Source: Spirodela intermedia (lineage: Eukaryota > Streptophyta > Magnoliopsida > Alismatales > Araceae). From it: a stretch of DNA of 64,000 bases. Of this stretch, positions 13,001 through 25,778 are shown piece by piece. Numbering within the stretch: position 1 is the stretch's first letter; every line of letters starts with the position of its first letter. Where the stretch lies: positions 3,419,501-3,483,500 of the forward strand of contig LR746278.1 of assembly GCA_902729315.2 (NCBI GenBank), read 5' to 3'. The notes under the pieces are model-generated. The model ran no database searches. It worked only from the letters and a program-made list of their open reading frames with translations, and was not told the DNA's origin. The position numbers were made by a program, and so were the translations under genes.

Positions 13001-15948
13001 TAATCTTGAAGTTCACTTTTCACATAGGGGATGAGGGGATGCCCAACATCTAAAAGAAAAATATAAATGAATTGTGGAATAATGGAAAAGTCGATATGAT
13101 AATTAAAACGTGGCCAACAGAATCACCAGAAAGGTAAAACAATGTTCTCAGTAATCAAAGAAACAAAAGAAGCAAAACAAGCAATTTTACAAGCTTGTAT
13201 TACGTCCATGTTCATCCTCTGCAGCATCCATCTTTATTTTCTTTTGAGACTTGGAAAAGGGCAGTTGGATAAAAATGAGGGATCTAGAAAGCAAACTAGA
13301 GGATCAAGCAGTTACATAGTTTACTATCAGGCACTCCATACAATGGCCTACCTGCCTGGATGTGAAAAGAAGAGCTCTCGCCAGCACTTGATCCCGCTTC
13401 AAAATCATGTATGTATTTATCGGAAGCACGATTTAATTCATGATACTCATGAGACTCTTGTAAAACAGGGTCAGTATTGAAAGCATCTTCTTCAGGCAAC
13501 CCATACATCGGATCAGTTGAATTACAATATGCTGCCATATTGGATAGAAGATGACAAACACCCTGCATTTTTTATGAAAAAATGTAAGACAAGACCAGGC
13601 CACAAAACAGCCATCCGATTTCAGCACATGACAGACCAAAAAGAACTTTACATTGTGTAATAAAGAGATTGAACAGCTAACATATTGCACAAAAGAAAGA
13701 AAAAAACTTAAATAAGTGCACTGAAGATATTTTGACTAAAAAAAGTAAAGATGATCCATAAATTTCCTGGTAGACAGTTGTAAACAGGAATGGAGAAGTA
13801 AAGACCTCAAATGTCAATATACTGAAGGCTAATATACAGCAGCGAATAAACACCCCCAGGTGACTGCTTGGATCCAGAAAGCATTGCTCATCTTCCATAT
13901 TTGTCACCTCAGCGGGTGAAAGAATGCCTAAGGAATTCAGAGCGATTAAATTATTTAAGTGCAACGTAAAAACAATGCTCTTAGTGTAGAGTGTAAAGTT
14001 TAAAAGTTTAAAACTATTCACCTCGTAACTTTTCAAAAAAGTTGTATAGATCATCTGGAGAAGATAGAGCTGAGAGACGACTAGTTAAGTCTTCAATTAA
14101 CCAATCGACGAACCAATCATATTCAAAACCACCAACACCAACCGCCTTAAATTGAGTTATGAGTTCATCCAGTGAAGGCTCCACAAAGTCATTACATGCC
14201 TACACAATTTATTATGTTTCAGCATAGATTAGAACAGAGAATCCAATGCAAAGTTCATAAGACTCTAAGAATTAACAATGTTGATAGGAATTGAAATCTA
14301 ACTCGATGAGCAAGGAAAAATATAGACTAATGGCACGGCAAATAATAAACTAAAGGCATCATAAAGTTTGAAACAAACTATATCTTAGTTGAAAGGGGAA
14401 CAGTTATGACCTTCTTATTAAAACAAGACACCCTTTTATGCAATATCTGAAATATCAAGGGAAAATCCTTGAATGATTTACTTATTTCTTCCTTGATGCT
14501 AAGTTTAGCATATCAGTTGATTCACATAGTTATATGATCACGCGCAGGAAATTGGTTATCAGGAGCAACATTGATTATAGATTGGAAAGAGCAAGAAACC
14601 AGAGAATATTAAAGTACAATACTGGTAAAAGTTAAAAAATATTTATCCAGTAAAGAATCAGACTATGAATGTCAACAGATTGGAGAAATCATCCAAAAGA
14701 TGCATATGACAATCTAAAATCAGGGCATGATTTGAGACTTTGGAAACTGAATCATTGTAGAATTGGATAAGCCAGGACAGTCTGGCATAAACAGGCCAAG
14801 CCACCACAGACAGGCCAAAACAGTTAACAGATCAGCAATTAAGAACACCTGTATGGTTCAATTTGCGCAACCAAATCCTCAAGACCAATCTAGACTGCCT
14901 CTAAATGGACAGTACAGACACCCAATATAATTCCAAGGTTTGAGATCCCAAAAAAAAGGAACCATGTACGTTGTAAAATACACAAACCTCTTTCAATGTC
15001 AAAGGTTAAAAGTTGAACACCTGTATATGGATATCGTCCACAACACATCAACTACGTTTTATTCACATCGACTTCCTAGACCACATAAACTCTTTCTTTC
15101 GGAAGTGAAGCTCCCCGTATACCTGAAACAGATATCCAGAGAGCATGTAGTTCGTTGATTTTGTTCGCATTTATCGTATTAATAATAATCTATCGGTCCT
15201 AAATATAAAAATCTTATTCAATTTACAAGAGCCATTAAGAAAGAAAACACACATTTCTGTTATAAAACACCTACAGTGCATATCGTCCATTCAATTTAGC
15301 ACGTTAAAGCCAAGCATTTTTCTTACAACTCTAACAACAGACAGATAACTTTGTTCCCAATATTTTCTGTTTACCACGCTCAAAGAATATATTTAAGTAG
15401 GCTTAACTAGAGATGATTTCGCCAAGGTGGTCGAAATTTGACGGCCTACCAAAATGTTAGCTCACTTCACCAAAGCTGGATCCATTGAGTTGCAGTGTCA
15501 GCAAGTGGTGAGAGATCAATTCAAATGAGACTACCTATCGAAACTATGGCCTGAACAAAGGAACTCTGAGAATGATTATCGCTGACCGGAACTCCTTTTC
15601 TTTCTTGTCTGCATATTACGTAGAACAACATCCAATGAAGCATAAAAATAGAAAAAAACAAAGTGTACGTTCAAAACATGAGAAACAATAACAACACAAG
15701 TCAAATTCATAACCAGAATCAAAACAGAGAAAAACGGTGGACTGAGGAAGAATGCCGGAACTAGTGCGCACCCGTGTGAGAGAGAACAGGAACAGGCCGA
15801 GGCGGTTGTGCTGGGAGACTGACTTGAAGGGGATGGGCAATGACGAATGCGCCGCCGGGGCGAAGTACTGGATCAGGTGGCACAGGGCGATCTTGTGTGG
15901 TGTGAGGTTGACGATCCCGGAGAAGCCCTCCTTCGAAGCTCCGGCCAT
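1036..15948 (-). CDS. APC5: Anaphase-promoting complex subunit 5, 20 exons, 917 aa
   Basis: Scaffold subunit of the APC/C ubiquitin ligase, a TPR-like platform that drives mitotic exit. Exons (minus strand): 15948-15772, 14199-14022, 13927-13806, 13562-13352, 11190-11013, 10935-10857, 10736-10651, 8733-8598, 8491-8459, 6980-6738, 6449-6372, 6259-5997, 5496-5437, 5315-5248, 3269-3164, 3094-2953, 2027-1929, 1829-1565, 1404-1337, 1197-1036. All introns are GT-AG and all phases close to 917 codons; as I recall, Arabidopsis APC5 is about 916 aa. The start MAGASKEGF is followed by the family's TPHKIALC block. The Apc5 repeat region is at about residues 316-400 (FDYSAG, GRYESALLCLG, FGHSKQALE). The C-terminal half is helical and TPR-like, with PMILGHGGLELRARA. 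Introns 1, 4, 7, 9 and 14 are 1.5-2.2 kb; apart from the pseudo-exons in intron 4 I see nothing assignable in them. The gene looks intact. Confidence 0.97.
11820..12400 (-). other. Protein-like pseudo-exons inside APC5 intron 4
   Basis: APC5 exons 4 and 5 join in frame without this segment, yet it holds three exon-like stretches on the same strand. (a) 12400-12314 reads GLTLTCLWYDGNVVIVVG and ends at a GC-type donor (AG|GCAAGT). (b) About 12187-11981 reads FEGRVYSDILCVDL and FHGHDVQWSSGLR and ends CAG|GTGTAT. (c) 11904-11820 is flanked by GGCAG and GAG|GTAATC. Their phases do not chain into one open frame, and a stop lies just before (b). I do not recognise the protein. The likeliest explanation is a captured or decayed gene fragment; unannotated cassette exons are possible. 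The splice-like borders and open frames are seen; the origin is inference. Confidence 0.45.
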
Positions 15949-16159
15949 CGCCGACGACAACCCCGCCTTCCTCTGTTCTCCGCGGAAGGATGGGAAGAAC
16001 CGAAAATGAGGGTTTTGGCGGCAAGGGTTTTTGAAGGGGACTGGTTCCCCCCGAGTTGACTCGGACTCGGTCCGAATGCATAGAGAAATCCTAACAGTAT
16101 TAAATTCATCGCCTTGTGGAGCATTATCTGGACACAATCCGGTGCTATTGTTATAAAAA

Positions 16160-16430
16160 AAATTACAAGGGCTATTTTCAAATTTTCCATATGTAGCCTG
16201 ACCCCCCACGCCTTTGACCGGATTATCGTAGTAATATTAATATTATTTGAAATTAAATATTTTTTATAAAAATAAATGTGGGCAATTACCTAATGTGATG
16301 ATATAACACATTTACAAGGGTGTTTATAAAATTTCCATATTCAGGGTTTCTTCTTTAGATGATCGCTGCAACAACATGTTCTTGATAAAAATAAATATGG
16401 AAAATTACATAATATGGTGATAATTTTTCA
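16160..16430. repeat. Diverged tandem duplication upstream of APC5
   Basis: Two imperfect copies of an AT-rich unit. The block around TTACAAGGG...TTTCCATAT occurs near 16165 and 16312, and the block around ATAAAAATAAAT...ATGTGATGAT occurs near 16266 and 16386. Spacing differs (about 147 and 120 bp), so the copies have gained indels. Confidence 0.55.
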
Positions 16431-16892
16431 ATGAAGTACCCATCATCAGTTGTGCATTTATTAAGTACTTAATAAAATGATTTCCAATTTTTTAGTAAAA
16501 TTGAGCATCATTAGCCATGCTTCTACAAAAATTCAGCCCTGTTGAGTAGGACCCACCTTATCCACTCATAACTCTGCTTGCTGACTTGGTCTTCCTTGTC
16601 CATTATGTCAAATTTAATATATTACTATATTTTTTTAATGCCAAAAACTCTGAACATCTGATGAATGAAAGGGTGTCAAACATTATATGATGAGAAAATG
16701 GGAAATCTTGATTCATTTTTCTCTAATTTCACTACATTTTTTCGCCCATAATGAAACTCGAATATAATGAAATAAATATCTAAAGATGAACTTTGACTGT
16801 GACATTAAAAAAAGTAACTAAAGGAGGTTCAGTAGGTTAGGTCATGAATGTACTGAGTTGACCCTCAATTTGACCTCCATCCTTTTATCACT

Positions 16893-17507
16893 TATAGTTA
16901 GGACACATTTTTAGAAAAATCCTATAAAAATATTAAGACTTGGGACGAAACCACTATTAAATGGGTTTGACCTTGATAGACCTTTCCTTTGTATAGTTAG
17001 GTCACATTTTTAGAAAAATCCTGTAGAAATATTAAGATTTAGGACAAAACCACTATTAAATGGGTTTGATCTTGATAGACTTCACTTTGTATAGTTAGGT
17101 CACATTTTTAGAAAAATCCTATGAAAATATTAAGACTTAGCACAAAACCATTCTTAAGTGGGTTTGACCTTGATAGACGTTCCCTTTGTATAGTTAGGAC
17201 ACATTTTGAGAAAAGTCCTATAAAAATATAAAGGCTTCGACAAAACCACTATTAAGTGGGTTTGATCTTGATAGACTTCCCTTTGTATAGTTAGGACACA
17301 TTTTGAGAAAAGTCCTATAAAAATATAAAGGCTTCGACAAAACCACTATTAAGTGGGTTTGATCTTGATAGACTTCCCTTTGTATAGTTAGGACACATTT
17401 TGAGAAAAGTCCTATAAAAATATAAAGGCTTCGACAAAACCACTATTAAGTGGGTTTGATCTTGATAGACTTCCCTTTGTATAGTTAGGTCACATTTTGA
17501 AATATTG
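16893..17507. repeat. Tandem array of a 97-99 bp unit, six copies plus a partial
   Basis: Units begin at TATAGTTAGG at about 16893, 16992, 17090, 17189, 17286, 17383 and 17480 (partial). Units 1-3 have diverged from each other; units 4-6 are near-identical, so the right side amplified recently. Each unit contains a short inverted repeat, CCACTATTAAGTGG (degenerate in unit 3), able to form a five-base-pair stem. It lies in the APC5/membralin spacer. Confidence 0.95.
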
Positions 17508-18081
17508 TATTATTAAGGTAAACAATAGATATAAAACATAGAGATAATAAAAGTATTATATTTTTTGGGAAAAAATAATGGTGCATTAGTGGGTCGTTCT
17601 CGGACTTATGTTGAAGGTGCATCCCTCATAATTCCAGTGCAAAGGGGCAGTGGGGCCACTAGCCTCTCCATCACATTCATGGAGGACAGGTGGGCAACAT
17701 GAGCTGACGTGGAGTCCAAATACTTGTCAGAGTTGGCTGCATGGCGCCTTTCTTCCTTCAACAATTTTTGATTATCCATACAAATTTTTTATTTCATATA
17801 TATATATAATAATGCGAGTGACACTTTGAAAGTTCCGCTGCCATATTTTTTCCTAAAAAACTGGATTATTTTTTATAATTGTAATTTTTTTAATTTATAA
17901 ATATAAAAATGTTTTTAATTTTTGGGTAGGAAGTTCTGGATGAAGATTCTTTTTCTCATTTGGTAAAATAGAAATGTCGAAGGGCCAGTAGTCAGAAATC
18001 TTTGTAGTTTTATTTAATTATCACGCGGATAGATAAATAGCGAAGTCGGGAAGTGATGAATGCTCGAAGGAGGATCTCCAG

Positions 18082-18132
18082 ATGGCCTCGGTGTCTCTCT
18101 CTGTGCTCCTTCAATACTTTCCTATCCCATGA
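18082..18132 (+). promoter_or_regulatory. Possible uORF upstream of membralin
   Basis: An ATG 113 bp before the membralin start opens a 16-codon frame (MASVSLSVLLQYFPIP) ending in TGA, out of the main frame. If the leader starts upstream of it, translation of membralin could be reduced. The transcription start is unknown, so its presence in mRNA is inference. Confidence 0.4.
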
Positions 18133-18194
18133 ATCAGTTCCCTATTTGGTGTTGCTGCTGGCGGCGGCAATCTCAGGGATCACCCAATAGATAG

Positions 18195-21100
18195 ATGGAT
18201 CCTGATCAGACTTTCCTGCGGGTCCATACTCGGTTGTCAGGGATGCTGTCGCAGCTGCTGACCCCTCGGATCTGCAGGGCGCTCGAGTACATTCACCTGG
18301 GCATCGCCGTGGCCCTGTTCGGATTGCTCGTTGTTATGCACACTAACTTCGTTCAGCAGGTATGGGTGGGGGTTTGGGGGTTCGAAAGGGCGAATTTATC
18401 TCCACTTTAGTCACTCCTTTCCTAAATAGGTAATTTAGGCAAGTCATGCACTGTTTTTATATTCTTGCGAAAATCATGCACTGTTTTCCCATATGAACCG
18501 GGAGACGTGAGAATTGAGGACTGCGATGGGTTTTATTAGAATAATTGTTATCATCTTTTGCCTTTGAAATAGAATGGGTAATTTGCTCTCAGCTTTTTAA
18601 TTATTAGTGGGTATTTATTTATAGTTCTTCCTTTATGGGGATTTAACATTCACATTGAAAGAAGATGACGTGCATACTACAACATAAGTGAACGAACTTT
18701 TCGATTAGCTTTAAGTTGTGCTTTGTGTTTTGAAGATCAGACTCATAAGGCATCTGTTTTTATAAGGCTTTCCCGATGATTTATTTCTTTCAATTAGTTT
18801 TCGATGACATTGAAGAAATTTTATTTATATGGATAATATTGGAAGTTTTACTCTTGAAAGTATATTGGTGGTTGAGTGGCGTGCTTAATGTGTAAATCTA
18901 GATCAATTCACCCTCGTTACACAACATCATTATTCATAATATTTGTTGTCATGCCTGAGCTCGAGTAAAGTGGTTACCGTGAGAAACATTGGTTATCCTA
19001 TTTTTGGTATTATTCACTCACAATGATTCTGTATTAACTTTTCATTCCTTATAATGCTATGGAACCTCTTCTGTGGGACACGCTACCATGAATTTAGTTT
19101 CAGTGAGAATAAAACAAGGGACACCTAGGTAGAGTAACCCTAAAAAATGATGTATTGGAGTGAAGATGGAGGCCAAATTGTCTAAACCATATTAGTTGGA
19201 AATTGATGGTTCAGTTAAAAAAAAACTGTGCTTCATTTTAATTTATTAATTTGACAGTAACCCTTAGTTATTGCTTTTGACCCTTAGTTATTGCTTTTAA
19301 CTTTTTTTTTTTAAAACTTGGGTTTTATCATACGATCCGATGGAAAAATGAATAAAGCTGCATTACTGGATGCTTAAGATACTGAGGTGCATGAACAATC
19401 TTACATGTGTTATCCACTTATATGTTTTAATTGAGACGGGGCTTCATGTGAACGTTGAGGAAGTTCGTTCCTATAGATAGAGCTTGGATAAATTTATCTG
19501 GGTTAATATTCTTCGTCCTTTCCTTTATGTGGAACCGTGAGAAATTTCCCTTCTGTATTTCGTTTTCATTGGGTTTCAACGTGGGATGGGGAAATGATTG
19601 GGTCATTGGAATATTATGGTTTGATGGGGGTGTAACCGCCGCGAGTTAGAAGAGACATGACCTGAGTTATTGAATCAGTTGGTTCAGATTGGTAGGGGAT
19701 AGCAAATTTGATTCCTAAGGGGAAACCTGATGCACCTTGAGAGTTCAAAAAGCTAAAAAGGAAAAAATAATGTGGATTTTGGTTGGTCTAATTATTTCCA
19801 CATTCTTTTCTGATTTTTCCTTATAAAGGTAGAATCTGCTCGTTACTTGCTGTCTGCCATTGTCAGAAAATAATGGATGGGAGGGAAAATCTTGGCAACG
19901 ATACTGATGAGAGTAAAATGAAAGACAGAAAAAAGCTTGAGGCAAGAAGAGAAATGCTCTCTTGTTTCGCTGTCCATGGCTTCCAACAAATTCCATTTGG
20001 AGGATCAATAGATTTTGAGTCCCTTTTTTTTAAACATCCAATGAATGTATCATTATAAGTGATCAGAATAACCTTATATATACTTTGAAATGTATTATAC
20101 TTCTCAGTCTGCATCGGCTTACCTGATCCAGTCTAAATTATATCACGGTTGGACACAGCCAATCTGAGATCCAGCTCTAATGATAACAATGTTGACGCCA
20201 TCCCACTGTATATTTCCTCTTCCTGAAGAAATTGATTAGAAGTTGAGGATTTGGTAGCTTTAATAAGGCAACAAACTAAGCAGCCTAATGACTGTGCTAT
20301 TGTTTTGGAGTGACTGTTCAACTGCTAAAGAGTGGAATGAGATGGAATTTTCACCATGTCTCTGTTATGGAATCCTGATAATGCAAGTAGCTAGCTAGGG
20401 GGGGCAGCTGATGAACTTAGAGATTATGGTTTTTATCTTCTTCATGCTTCTTTGAGTGTTAGTTCCCTTGAGAATGGCTTATACTCCTATTTAACGTCTC
20501 ATTTATAAATTAATGTTATTAAACATGATGTGCATGGTATCTTAAATTCTCTTTAGTACGTCCTATGCCCAATTTTGATGCACTTCATTTTATCTCTGCA
20601 GCCTGGCTGTTCAGGTGAGTTATCACAGATTGACATTTCAGGATGCCAGCTTGTTCAAATCAAGGTATTCTGCTCTTTCGCATGCATTTCCTTTTTTCTT
20701 CATCTATTCGATTTCTTATGCCAAATGTTTATCTTGTTTCTCTTTCATTTTCCCAGTCTTGGCTAACAAGATTTACCTTTCAAATTTTCAAAATTTTTCT
20801 GCTCATATAAGTTCTCATTATTCCTCCTTTTTTATGGACGCATTATGATTATATAATTACATCGTTGTCTGTTTGTGCAGATTACCAAGGGTGGACTTTT
20901 CTCTGAGGATGTCACAAATAAGAATATGATGGATATGGAAAATGATAATATTTCAACAGAGAAAAAAGTGATTCTTGATGGTAATGCCGACGATTTCACA
21001 TCTTCAGCAGCAAAATTTTTCTCTTCCTGGATTGTGTCAAGTTCTAGAAGAAAATCAATTTTCAAATCCTGGAAGAGTGAGAAAGATTTTAAAGATCCTC

Positions 21101-24100
21101 AGGTGGATATAGCTAATTCTCACATCACTAGAATACCTCAGGAAATAGAAAGTAGTGATGATGCAGAGCCACCGAGGACAAGTTTCCTTTTCTCTAAAAG
21201 GGAGTCGATTAAAACAGCAATTATTTATGTCTTTAGTAAGTGGCAGGTGCATATTTCTTACTTCTGGAAGATTCTGAAGCAATTATCTATATTTGCACGT
21301 CGGCTATGGGTGAGGAGCTTAACATGATGCAATTTTTTTGGCTAGTCTTTTTTATTTTATGGCTGTGAAAAGCATCGCAAGATCAGCTTTCCCCTATGAC
21401 TTATATTTTAGGGATTGTTTCATATTTTATAGAAAATTATTTCTATTCCAGACTATTTGATTTGCACTGCTATCTGGAATTTTTTTTTTCTGGTGATTCA
21501 CTTAAATAAGAAACGTTATTTGCTTCCATTTGTGCCAGAATCATTATTGGCTATTCTAAACGCTAAGAGGCTCTTTTATTTTTATTTAAGAGGATGTCAA
21601 TATTATTAAAATTTGATCTTACAGAATGCTGTAGGGTGGAATGTGATAAGAGATATTCCAAGGCTCTTTCAAATGCTTCACCTGCAACAAATAAAGTTAT
21701 TTTTAGGTAATGTTTCTATATCATCATGCTTTTCGTTTGAGGCCCTTTTTATTTAGGTTATTGATTGCACATTTCAACCTTTGGTCACCTTTAGTCATCC
21801 ATCTGCATCTGGAAACCATGGAGATTTGATATCTATATTTTCCAGGTTATGGCCAGTTGTAAAGTTTTCATGCAAGCGTTAGTTGATATACTCTATACAT
21901 TGCAGTCCTCCCTCTGTGAGATTTGGTTCCCTCGCGCTTGTTTCAGAACCATAGGCTTCACAAACTTAAGGGTTTTGCTGCTGTTAATATGTTACATCAC
22001 AAACAAGCGTCTAAAATATAGAACATGCTAAATCTGTATTTAATTTAATCCTTCTCCTTTTGTGTGGAGATTGTTGGTATCTGTGGAAGCTTTCCTTGCT
22101 AATGTCTTCTTTTACAGTGCAATGGCTTGAAAGAGGTAGCAAGGCATCTGAGACAACTTACCTCTACACTCTCGAAAAGGTATATACTAAATTTGGGTTT
22201 TTTGGTTTTTGATATCTGTATGACACCTGAACGACGGTATAACTCCCTTGAAACCGCTTAACTGTTAACTCTTGGTCAGGTCAGGAATGTAGTTTTAATC
22301 TGTCTCTGCTGATAATTCTGATGTAGCACCACTGCCTGCCACATTCCCAGGTTTAGCACTCCTACCTCTTGGCTGCTCATGTCCCACTTATCCCATCCTT
22401 GTTGTCTCCATTCTCCTTCCGTCCAACATCCCTCATCTCCCTCGGACCCTTTGGACTGCGCAATACCCATTGCTCTGTATCTCCCGCCCAAGGAAAATTT
22501 CTGGAGGTATGTCTCTTTTACCCCGAGAGGGTCAGTCACCCTAGACTATCTAAGAACAAGCCCTAGACTCTATGGAACAACTCTTCTTTTTTCTTGTAAC
22601 TTATTTAACATTGTAGACTAAGTGTGGTGTGGATGTAAAATAGAGAACTGTGTAAATAAAAATTGACACCTTCCCCTGTCACCCCAATTTTCCACTCTCC
22701 ATAGACAGTCTCCAGTGTGAAGCCACCATCTCCTCGTCCATTGCCTCATTCTCGTTCAGACTTTACCCAGCATTGCTTGCTTCCTCACTACAGTCCTCAT
22801 GTTTGCACCAGTTCAATTTTATTGCCAAGCCCAGCCGACAGTAAGACTAAACACGAATGATAAAACTGTGGGCTTTCCGTGCTTTGAAAGAATTTAAGTG
22901 GTTAAGTTGATGTTGATTAAATATTCCTGAGAATATTCCTCGTTTTTAAAAGGTAGTTTTTTTCAGAGGATAAAAAACTACGAATTAAATTGTTTCACGG
23001 GAGTTGTAACAGAAATTGAAAAAGCTTATGGACTTATCCACTATTCAACTGTATTTTTGGGATCTAAACCTGAATATCCCAGTTTGCGTTTTTTGGCGTA
23101 TTCTCAAGATCGGCATGATATGTGATAGCTAGATGCTATTCTGCTACTTATAATTATTAGGGATAATACTTTTAGTTACTTTTCAGGGTTATTTCTTGCT
23201 TCCTGAAGGTGCCAAAGCTCTCCATAACATAAAGACCGTTAACATCAGCATTTCTGCCCAGAATTCCTGTTTTGGGAACAGGTCAGGCTGTTCTCAACCT
23301 TTTAGGACGTGGTTTTAATATTAAATTTCGGAAGAAAGAATGTGTCCTCGGAAGAGCTTAAGTATTTTTCAATACTCTTTTGGTGTGATGCTATAAGAAT
23401 GACCGTTTGGTTTTCTTTCTTCCAGGTGGCAACAGCATCTTATCAATAGTTTTGTTGGCTATGATACCATTCTGATGAATAGTTTATTAAGCTTTCCAGG
23501 GAAAGGTGAAAGAACTTTCTTTGTCATGGATCGTTTGAAAATATGCCACAGTTCTATGTGCATCTTTAAATATCACTGAATGCTACGCCATGTCTTGTAA
23601 TTTTACTCTTCATAAGTTTAGAAATGGTTGTTGCATCTAACTCGTCATTTCGTTTCTTCTTTCTTGGTCTGACTAAAGTCATTCTTATGGGATCCACTTC
23701 CCATATATGTTAATTTATCTTCACTCTGTGTGAGGTGAAAAATTGGTCCGCATTCTCAGTTAATGTAATACTTTTAGACCCATGTTCAAGGTATTTTCCC
23801 TCCTGATTTTATTGCGAACTCTTTCAGGTTATCTTTACAGCAGTCAGACTCAAGAATTTTACTATCTTGGTTATGGACTTGAACCGTTGGATGGTTCGTC
23901 AAGGTTTGGTGGTTAGTCAAACCTCTCTTTCTTCATTAGACGTTTTATGGCAACCTTGACTATTTTACATATTAGGGCATGCAATCTTGTATCTTATATA
24001 TTATCTAGAAATTTTTGCCTATTTTTCATCAAGTGCCTCATGTTCACAATGGTTCCAAGTGCCAGAAGTTTTTGCTGCTTACACGGTTCAAGAGTTGTTG

Positions 24101-25692
24101 CTTATTAACTGTTTCTTTCTTCTTCTTCTGCTGCAGATTACTTTCTGACCAAGGGTAGCGTGCTCATTATGTCATTATTTGTTTTCTTTACGACCACAAT
24201 GTCTGTTTCATTTACACTGAGGGAGACACAATCTCGAATGCTGAAATTCACTGGTATTTGTTTTCGTACCAAAATAGATATTAATAATTAAACGTCAGCT
24301 CTGATACTGCCTATAATATTCCATATCATCTTACAATGAAATCGGCTGTCATTTTCTCTGATCATTGCAGTTCAGCTACAACATCATGCCAGGCACAATC
24401 TCCCAACTTTCCAGTTGATTTTTGTACACGTGATCGAGTCACTTGTTTTTGTACCAGTGGGTCAACTTTCTTTTTTGAAGACTTCTAAGACTACTCAAAT
24501 TTATTTAGCATATGTGAAGTTATCTTTTGTTTAATGTACTCTTTTATCTTTCTCAATTCTGAACTAATGCACTAGTTCTTTGCCCACAGATAATGATCGG
24601 CATCCTTTTCTTCTTGTTCGAGTTTTACGATGATCAGATGCTTGCTTTCTTGGTCCTAGCCCTTGTTTGGCTGTGTGAACTTTTTACAATGATCAGGTAA
24701 CCCGCCTTCTTCCTGTTCATTTATCTACACCTCCATCTTTTATTTCTTTAGTTGAAAAACCTGCCATTCCTTCCGTAGAAAGTCCTCACGATTCATAGCT
24801 ATAATGCTCTTCCAAAGTGTTGTAGTATCCCCGGAGGTTTCTGTTCACATTTGATGTCCGGCTGTTCTTTTGCAGTGTCCGGACGCCAATTTCCATGCAG
24901 TTTTTTCCACGCTTCTTCTTGCTCTACTTCTTGGTGTTCCATATTTACTTCTTTTCTTATTCATATGGTACGCTCTTCTTCTCTTTCTATTCATTTGTTT
25001 TCTCTTTAATATTTCAGCAACTAATATCTTCTGCCCCCAGGTTTCTCTTATTTGGCTTTGTTTACCACTGCCGCCTTCATGCAGCACTTGATTCTATATT
25101 TCTGGAACCACTATGAGGTAATCGTCTTCATCTTCCAGTAGAAAAGCAATATCTTTTCTCATTACGACCGCTGCCTTCCAAGACTGAGTAGTATATTTCT
25201 CTGGTGAACTCGCCGCAGGTCCCAGCCCTACACAGGTTCATGAGCAGCCGATCTCATCTGCAGCAGCAGGCAGGTGTCCAGATCACCTCATCCACCATAG
25301 TCACCTCCACCCTGCATATCGCCAGAGTAAATATGGGAAACCAAGGTATTCTGGGTACTGATCCTGGGATTGACCCCGGGCCCCAAATGGGGCTCAATCC
25401 TCTTGAACCCGACCCTGATGAATCTACAGAGACCAGTGTCCTTGAACCACGGCCAGCCAGCGGCCCAAACCCAATTTCTTCTCCCCTTCAGTTCCCGGAG
25501 CTAAACATGCAGCAGGCAGCTGCGGCTTCTAACACCGGCCCACTAAATCCCTTTGGTTCGATGCTGCTTTCCATCTTGGGGGGTGCATCTTCGGAGGGCC
25601 TCGTTTCCTTTTTCTCCCTGTTTCGAGATATACGAGACCCACATCAGATTTATGCTGAGCAACAACACCATGGAGACGAACCAGCTATGTAA
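18195..25692 (+). CDS. Membralin-like ER membrane protein (TMEM259 family), 14 exons, 670 aa
   Basis: Membralin is a multispanning ER membrane protein linked in animals to ER-associated degradation; its plant role is little known. Exons: 18195-18359, 20602-20664, 20881-21309, 21625-21706, 22118-22179, 23187-23281, 23426-23505, 23828-23911, 24137-24253, 24371-24456, 24590-24696, 24876-24967, 25041-25117, 25219-25692. All introns are GT-AG and phases close at 670 aa. The start MDPDQTFLRV and the HTNFVQQPGCSGEL junction match plant membralins. One membrane span lies at about residues 29-50; a cluster lies at about 360-510 (SVLIMSLFVFF, IMIGILFFLFEF, MLAFLVLALVWL, FFLLYFLVFHIYFF). Exon 3 encodes a variable basic/acidic region. 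The last exon encodes a Pro/Gln-rich soluble tail after VPALHRFMSSRSHLQQQ. It converges on CYP59. Confidence 0.93.
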
Positions 25693-25737
25693 GTTCCTAT
25701 ATGGGAAGCAGGGTTTGTGGGGCTGCTTCATATCTGC

Positions 25738-25778
<41 letters not shown>

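Larger units (their letters stand above)
15949..18194. other. Divergent spacer between APC5 and membralin
   Basis: This 2.2 kb AT-rich spacer must hold both promoters. It contains a diverged duplication (about 16160-16430), the 97-99 bp tandem array (16893-17507) and, near the membralin start, a possible uORF. I see no coding region. Open frames around 15750-16200 are antisense to, or 5' extensions of, APC5 exon 1. Confidence 0.75.

Noticed and set aside
15752-16209. ORFs on both strands around APC5 exon 1, and the 197-codon frame starting at 16209
   Set aside because: The longer frame extends APC5 upstream of the family start with atypical residues; MAGASKEGF at 15948 matches the known N-terminus.
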